DNA of 32,610 nucleotides, from assembly GCA_938010715.1 (NCBI GenBank), contig CALLVG010000144.1:1-32610 (forward strand), read 5' to 3'. Each line of letters begins with the position of its first letter. Position 1 is the stretch's first letter. Position numbers and translations under genes: made by a program. The notes beneath the pieces are model-generated. The model was not told the origin of the DNA, ran no database searches, and worked only from the letters and a program-made list of their open reading frames with translations. Of the stretch, positions 27,210 to 32,610 are shown in pieces. The stretch comes from an uncultured Saprospiraceae bacterium. Its GTDB lineage: Bacteria > Bacteroidota > Bacteroidia > Chitinophagales > Saprospiraceae.

Positions 27210-27223
27210 ATACTTAAAATAGA

Positions 27224-27259
27224 AATCCCGAATTTTCACAAAAGCGAAAATTCGGGATT
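27224..27259 (-). terminator. Rho-independent terminator-like hairpin
   Basis: AATCCCGAATTTTC / GAAAATTCGGGATT perfect 14-bp stem, downstream of the NifU-like gene on the minus strand. Confidence 0.8.
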
Positions 27260-27278
27260 CGTATGAGCAAATATATTT

Positions 27279-27542
27279 TTAAACTTTAATTTCAATTCCA
27301 TTAATTGCTTCAACACCTTTGATTTCAGGAACTTTTGATTTTATCGCTTCTTCAATTCCTGCTTTCATGGTCATGATGGACATAAAACAATTTTCGCAAT
27401 TGCCTAACCATTTCACTTTCACAATCATCTCTTCCGTCACTTCCACCACCTCTACATCACCACCATCAGCAGCCAAATGAGGTCTGACACTTTCCAGTGC
27501 AGCTTCAATTCTTTCAATCAATTCGTCTTTTGAATCTGACAT
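27279..27542 (-). CDS. NifU C-terminal domain Fe-S scaffold-like protein
   Basis: RIEAALESVRPHLAADGGDVEVVEV...KWLGNCENCFMSIMTMKAGIEEAIKSKVPEI with CxxC. Confidence 0.93.
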   Translation of the reverse strand: MSDSKDELIERIEAALESVRPHLAADGGDVEVVEVTEEMIVKVKWLGNCENCFMSIMTMKAGIEEAIKSKVPEIKGVEAINGIEIKV

Positions 27543-27596
27543 TTATTAATTTTAATATTTCAGTTGAATGCGAATTTACAAATTTGTTCTTGAACT

Positions 27597-28691
27597 TTAT
27601 TTAACATGAACGATATTAGTCGGCTCAAGGTTTTCATTTCTATTCGCTACACTTGCGACAAGCGAATCTGCGATGTCCAAAAATGCCTTTGAAGATGGAT
27701 GCCCTGCTTGCAAAACAATTGGTTTTCCACCATCCCCAGCTTCTCTAATCCCTTGAACCAAAGGCACTTGTCCCAATAATTTAGAGTCGCATTTCTTTGC
27801 TAAAGTTTCGCCACCACCTTTTCCAAATATAAAATATTTGTTGTCGGGCAACTCCTCAGGCGTGAACCATGACATATTTTCTACGACTCCTAAAATTGGC
27901 ACATTTACGTTAGGCAGCAAAAACATATTGACTGCTTTGATAGCATCCGCAATCGCAACATCTTGTGGAGTTGTCACTGCAACAACCCCCGTCAAAGGAA
28001 CTGTTTGCACCAAAGTCAATTGTACATCACCTGTCCCTGGAGGCAAATCGACAATCAAATAATCTAACTCAGGCCAGATCACATCATTGAAAAATTGTTT
28101 GATAATGCCCGCCAACCTCGGCCCACGCAAAACAACCGCCTGATCTGGTTCGACAATAAAACCAATCGAAATTACAGGTATGTCATAAGCTACTAATGGA
28201 ATAATTTTCGGCTTACCGTAAAGTTCCTGAACCTTTGGACGTTGGCCTTGCAAGCCCAACATAGTAGGCAATGATGGTCCATAAACATCCGCATCAACGA
28301 TTCCTACTTTGAACCCTTTTGCTTTTAGTGCCAAAGCGAGATTGACCGAAACAGTACTCTTTCCCACGCCACCTTTTCCACTCGCAACTGCGATTATATT
28401 TTTCACATGCGGCATTGGAGTACTTGCTTTTGGCGCACCTGCATCTTTTCCACCTGCAACGACATGCACATCCACATTGGCATTAGGATATAATTTTCCA
28501 ATAATTCCTTGTGAGTTAAAAATCAACTCCGATTTGGAAGGATGATTTAAGGAAGGTAAAACCAAAGTAAAATTGACATTGTTTCCGTCAATTTTTAAGT
28601 CTTGTACCATTTTCATGGAAATAATATCCTGCCCTGTCCCTGGGTCACGAATGGTACTTAATGCCTCTGTAATTGTCTTTTGATCCATCAT
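27597..28691 (-). CDS. Mrp/NBP35-family ATP-binding Fe-S carrier
   Basis: N-terminal MIP18-like IRDPGTGQDIISMKMVQDL; ASGKGGVGKSTVSVNLALAL (deviant Walker A); DYLIVDLPPGTGDVQLTL. Confidence 0.94.
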   Translation of the reverse strand: MMDQKTITEALSTIRDPGTGQDIISMKMVQDLKIDGNNVNFTLVLPSLNHPSKSELIFNSQGIIGKLYPNANVDVHVVAGGKDAGAPKASTPMPHVKNIIAVASGKGGVGKSTVSVNLALALKAKGFKVGIVDADVYGPSLPTMLGLQGQRPKVQELYGKPKIIPLVAYDIPVISIGFIVEPDQAVVLRGPRLAGIIKQFFNDVIWPELDYLIVDLPPGTGDVQLTLVQTVPLTGVVAVTTPQDVAIADAIKAVNMFLLPNVNVPILGVVENMSWFTPEELPDNKYFIFGKGGGETLAKKCDSKLLGQVPLVQGIREAGDGGKPIVLQAGHPSSKAFLDIADSLVASVANRNENLEPTNIVHVK

Positions 28692-28877
28692 TATGTGTTT
28701 TCTGACTGCAAACGTAAGTTAAAAAATGGCTTAATTGTTAAATTGTTGGATGGTTATTTTTAGTAAAAAAAAACTATTTCTCCTTCATCTTTAAGCTATT
28801 TCGGATTTAAACAACCTGCAAAATCAATTGTTTTCATTTTAATTTTTCATTTTAATTTTGATTTTAAAACGGTTAGT

Positions 28878-28885
28878 TACTTTTG
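28878..28885 (+). promoter_or_regulatory. Bacteroidota-type -7 box (TAnnTTTG) upstream of the ribF-GT2 ORF
   Basis: TACTTTTG 8 bp before the ATG at 28893, implying a very short leader or start near the ATG. Confidence 0.45.
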
Positions 28886-28892
28886 CGTCGAA

Positions 28893-30920
28893 ATGCGAGT
28901 ATTTAGAAACATAAATGATTTACCCGAATTCGAAAATGCGGTCTTGACCATCGGGTCATTTGACGGTGTACACAATGGACATCGGGCACTTTTGAAGAAG
29001 GTCAAGTCTTTGGCACAAAAGGTTGATGGTGAGGTAGTTATCATCACATTTCATCCTCATCCACGTCAAATCATCTATCCAAAAGATAATACTTTAAGGC
29101 TACTCAACTCGATTGAGGAAAAGATTCAATTATTTGAAAAAATTGGGGTGGACAATCTGGTGATTGTTCCGTTCTCCATCCAATTTTCTCAACAACCCGC
29201 AGATGAATATGTAGAGAAATTTTTAGTAGAAAAATTCCACCCGAAAATTGTGGTGGTCGGTTTTGATCATAAATTTGGATTGAATCGCCAAGGTGATATA
29301 AATTACCTCAAACATCATGGAAAAATTCATGGATTTGAAGTTGAAGAAATTCAGAAACAAACGCTTTCTGATTTAAAAATAAGTTCTACCCGAGTTCGTA
29401 ACGCACTTTTAGAAAAGAATATTGAGGAAGCGAATTCTTCATTGGGTTACAATTACATGTTGACAGGCGAAGTAATTCGCGGTTTAGAGTTGGGTTCCAA
29501 ATTAGGTTTTCCAACAGCTAATTTAAAAATATCCACTAAGCATAAATTGATTCCTCCAAATGGCGTTTATGCCGCTTATGTTTGGTATAAAAATGAACGA
29601 TATCAATCCATGTTTTATATTGGGAATCGCATGACTTTGGAGGGTCATCCTCAGCTGACTATGGAGGCCAATATTTTTGATTTTGATGATTCGATTTATG
29701 GTGAAAATATTCAGATTGAACTGGTTGAATTCATAAGAGAAGGAAAGAAATTTGATGACTTAAATGCACTCAAATCTCAACTCAAAAAAGATAAATCGAC
29801 GACTCAAAAAGCGCTCAAAACATTAGAAGAAAAACAAATAGCTGATTCAAAAAAAAAATCTGTCGCAGTCGTAATTTTAAATTATAATGGAAAGAATTAT
29901 CTCGAACAATTCTTGCCTTCTGTAGTGACAACTTCCTATTCAAAATCAAAAATAATTGTTGCAGATAATTCATCAACAGATGATTCTATTTCTTTTTTAA
30001 AAGAAAATTATCCGCAAATAGAATTACTACAACTCACTGATAATCAAGGGTATGCAGGTGGATATAATCAAGCATTAACTTTAATAGAAGGTGAATACGA
30101 TTATTATGTTTTACTAAATTCGGATATAGAGGTTACTCCAAATTGGTTGAAGCCTTTGGAGCAATTGATGTCTTCAGATTCTTCTATAGCGGCTTGCCAA
30201 CCAAAGATTCTTGCTTATCATAAAAAGACGCATTTTGAGTACGCTGGAGCGGCTGGAGGATGGATGGATTCACTCGGCTATCCATTTTGTAAAGGACGCG
30301 TTTTTGACGTAGCGGAAGAGGACAATAATCAGTACGATGAAGCCGAAGAAATCTTTTGGGCATCAGGTGCTTGTTTGGTCGTTCGAGCAGATTTATTTCA
30401 TGCTTTAGGTGGGCTTGACAATGGGTATTTTGCCCACATGGAAGAGATTGATTTTTGTTGGCGTTTGAAAAATGCGGGCTACAAAATCATGTCTTGTCCT
30501 GAGTCCATTGTTTATCATGTTGGGGGTGGAACTTTGGACTACGAAAGTCCTCGAAAAACCTATCTCAATTTCAGAAACAACCTTTACACTTTAGTGAAAA
30601 ATCAAAAGAAAAGAAAGTTACTTTGGCTCATTCCATTGCGTTTGGTTTTGGATGGATTGGCTGGAATGAAGTTTTTGATAGATGGAAAATGGAGAAATAC
30701 AATGGCCGTTATAAAAGCGCACTTTAGATTTTATGCAGCCATTCCATTGTTGTTTGCGAAACGCGCAAAGAATAGACAACGCATAAATGCAAACGTCAAT
30801 GGAACCAAATTTAACCTAACAGGTGTTTACGAGGGAAGTATCGTTTGGGATTTTTTTATAAAAAAGAAGAAAACGTTTAAAGAAATAAACCCTACTGGGA
30901 ATGAAAACCCGCCTGAATGA
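28893..30920 (+). CDS. ribF: RibF (riboflavin kinase/FAD synthetase) fused in frame to a family 2 glycosyltransferase
   Basis: RibF: LTIGSFDGVHNGHRALL, VVVGFDHKFGLNRQGD, ISSTRVRNALL, LGSKLGFPTANL, NGVYAAYV. GT2: VAVVILNYNGKNYLEQFLPSVV, ADNSSTDDSISFL, LNSDIEVTPNWL, WASGACLVVRADLF, GGLDNGYFAHMEEIDFCWRLKNAGYK. One continuous 675-codon frame. Confidence 0.9.
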   Translation: MRVFRNINDLPEFENAVLTIGSFDGVHNGHRALLKKVKSLAQKVDGEVVIITFHPHPRQIIYPKDNTLRLLNSIEEKIQLFEKIGVDNLVIVPFSIQFSQQPADEYVEKFLVEKFHPKIVVVGFDHKFGLNRQGDINYLKHHGKIHGFEVEEIQKQTLSDLKISSTRVRNALLEKNIEEANSSLGYNYMLTGEVIRGLELGSKLGFPTANLKISTKHKLIPPNGVYAAYVWYKNERYQSMFYIGNRMTLEGHPQLTMEANIFDFDDSIYGENIQIELVEFIREGKKFDDLNALKSQLKKDKSTTQKALKTLEEKQIADSKKKSVAVVILNYNGKNYLEQFLPSVVTTSYSKSKIIVADNSSTDDSISFLKENYPQIELLQLTDNQGYAGGYNQALTLIEGEYDYYVLLNSDIEVTPNWLKPLEQLMSSDSSIAACQPKILAYHKKTHFEYAGAAGGWMDSLGYPFCKGRVFDVAEEDNNQYDEAEEIFWASGACLVVRADLFHALGGLDNGYFAHMEEIDFCWRLKNAGYKIMSCPESIVYHVGGGTLDYESPRKTYLNFRNNLYTLVKNQKKRKLLWLIPLRLVLDGLAGMKFLIDGKWRNTMAVIKAHFRFYAAIPLLFAKRAKNRQRINANVNGTKFNLTGVYEGSIVWDFFIKKKKTFKEINPTGNENPPE

Positions 30921-31003
30921 TAACGGGCAGGTTAAAATGAGAAATTAAAATTAAAACGCGCAGGTAATCAGTTCATTCAACTAATTTTCTAATCAACCAA
31001 TTC

Positions 31004-31858
31004 ATGGCAAATAAAAAACAGAAACCACAAATCATATTTGAAGATGAGGCCTTAGTGGTTTTAAATAAACCGCCATTCCTTCGTGCGCTTCCAGACAGAT
31101 ATCGAGCAGACTTGCCCAATATATTGGACATGATGCGCGAAAAATATGGTGAAATTTTCATGGTTCATCGACTGGACATGGAAACGAGTGGAGCGATTAT
31201 TTTAGCTAAAACGAAAGAAGCACATAAACACCTAAATGAGCAATTCGAAGCCAGAACGGTTGATAAAAAGTATTTGACTTTGGTCGAGGGTTCTAACTTT
31301 CCAGAAGAAGGAGAAATTGATGCAGCTATCGGTTCGCACCCTACCATGAAGCGACAACGCGTAACTAAAAAAGGAAAAAAATCTGTTACGCAATATAAAT
31401 TAGTAGAAGCCTTTCAAGGGTTTGCCTTGGTGGAAGCAAAAATTCTAACTGGGAGAATGCACCAAATCAGAGTTCATTTCGAAAGTATTGGTTATCCACT
31501 CGCTGTAGATGCCGTTTATGGTCGCCGAGAAACTTTGAGCATTTCCGATATTAAAAAGGCAAAAATAAGATTTGCAAAAGGAGAAGAATCTGCCAATCCA
31601 TTAATTGAGCGCTCTACCCTACATAGTTGGAAAATTGGTTTCAAACATCCCGTTACTGGCGCTCGATTGAATTTTGAAGCGGAATTGCCGAAGGATTTTA
31701 GAGCGACGGTGAATCAGATGCGAAAGTGGAGAGGTATTGAATGTGTGAATTTTGGAATGATGGAATGTGTGAATTGGCGATCACTTATTCTTTGCAATTC
31801 GTTTTCTGAAGTATGGTCTCCAATGTTTGTAAATGTAACCTTCTTCGTTCTTTTTTAA
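31004..31858 (+). CDS. RluA-family RNA pseudouridine synthase
   Basis: MVHRLDMETSGAIILAKT (HRLDxxTSG), KKYLTLVEG, GRMHQIRVHFESIGYPLAVDAVYG. Last ~45 residues look like acquired spacer sequence. Confidence 0.92.
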   Translation: MANKKQKPQIIFEDEALVVLNKPPFLRALPDRYRADLPNILDMMREKYGEIFMVHRLDMETSGAIILAKTKEAHKHLNEQFEARTVDKKYLTLVEGSNFPEEGEIDAAIGSHPTMKRQRVTKKGKKSVTQYKLVEAFQGFALVEAKILTGRMHQIRVHFESIGYPLAVDAVYGRRETLSISDIKKAKIRFAKGEESANPLIERSTLHSWKIGFKHPVTGARLNFEAELPKDFRATVNQMRKWRGIECVNFGMMECVNWRSLILCNSFSEVWSPMFVNVTFFVLF

Positions 31859-32482
31859 ATTCCATTTCCAAAGGGAATCGCCCAAATGAATGACTAGCTC
31901 TTCTTTCGTATTTTTTTTTATATCGAAAATCTTTTCCATATTTGTAATTGTACGATCTGCTCCTTTTTTTAATTTAAAATAAACCTCATATTCACCAGGT
32001 TCCTTTATTGAAAAATAAATATTCTTATGGCCATAAGAATCATAGAAAGATAAATCTAATCTACTGTCGAAATAAATTACTTTATAGAGTTTCTTCTTTT
32101 TCCTGATATCATAATTTAATCGAAACCAAGATTCTTTAGAAGATCCATCAATTGTACAATATTTAAAAGAAGTATCTATCGGAATAAATTCAATAGAAAT
32201 CGAATCAGCAAGTTCTTTCTTTTTTATAAAATAAATGGAATCTTTTTGATCACCATATTCATCAAATTGTAAATGCAATTTTTTATTTTTAACAAAATAT
32301 TCCCCGTACCCTTCACTTGCTCCTTTGTCATCTGCAAAAAAGTAATGAAATTCTCCCGACTTTTTTAAATTCAAACAAAGATTGGAATTTTGTGGTTCTG
32401 AGCAGTGGATTCCAACAAATTTATTGGAACAGTTTGACAGCACTACCATAATTGTAAAAAGGAAAAAGTATTTAGCTTTCAT
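31781..32482 (-). CDS. Hypothetical lipoprotein
   Basis: MKAKYFFLFTIMVVLSNCSNKF lipoprotein signal; 233 aa; convergent overlap with the pseudouridine synthase ORF. Confidence 0.75.
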   Translation of the reverse strand: MKAKYFFLFTIMVVLSNCSNKFVGIHCSEPQNSNLCLNLKKSGEFHYFFADDKGASEGYGEYFVKNKKLHLQFDEYGDQKDSIYFIKKKELADSISIEFIPIDTSFKYCTIDGSSKESWFRLNYDIRKKKKLYKVIYFDSRLDLSFYDSYGHKNIYFSIKEPGEYEVYFKLKKGADRTITNMEKIFDIKKNTKEELVIHLGDSLWKWNLKKNEEGYIYKHWRPYFRKRIAKNK

Positions 32483-32610
32483 AAGTAGCCTAACTTAAAT
32501 GATCGTTTGTGGGTCTATTTTGAAAGTAAGGGCGATTCATGAATCGCCCTTACTTTCAAAATAGACCCACAAACGATCATTTAAGTTAGGCTACTTATGA
32601 AAGCTAAATA
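32469..32610. repeat. Perfect 142-bp palindrome at the right edge of the window
   Basis: Arms 32469-32539 and 32540-32610 are exact reverse complements, 71 bp each with no spacer; core GGGCGATTCATGAATCGCCC. Confidence 0.95.

Noticed and set aside
27279-28691. NifU-like plus Mrp-like pair as a novel operon
   Set aside because: Known Fe-S cluster assembly/carrier families, expected to co-occur.

Overview
The window is a chromosomal segment from an AT-rich member of the Bacteroidota, probably Saprospiria-like. The assignment rests on three type IX secretion (T9SS) C-terminal sorting domains, TAnnTTTG promoter boxes and the protein families present. Most of it is housekeeping genes: RhlE-like DEAD-box helicase, DASH cryptochrome/photolyase, RsmB-family methyltransferase, M42 peptidase, polysaccharide flippase, purM, NAD-dependent epimerase, LolC/E-like permease, tyrS, pyrF, a NifU/Mrp Fe-S pair, ribF and an RluA-type pseudouridine synthase. 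I found no CRISPR array, tRNA, rRNA, intact transposase or convincing multi-gene defence system. The observations most worth a second look are: (1) one ORF joining a complete RibF to a complete family-2 glycosyltransferase, with an A10 homopolymer at the junction; slippage in either direction would release RibF alone; (2) a dispersed element of about 118 bp, present three times, with nested inverted repeats and 3-bp TAA/TTA flanking duplications (MITE-like); (3) two further inverted-repeat element families; (4) a perfect 142-bp palindrome ending exactly at the right edge, most likely a contig-end foldback; (5) an M42 peptidase whose only plausible ATG is out of frame; (6) an unlisted 45-codon ORF for a putative secreted or membrane peptide. 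All calls come from reading the sequence; no searches were run.
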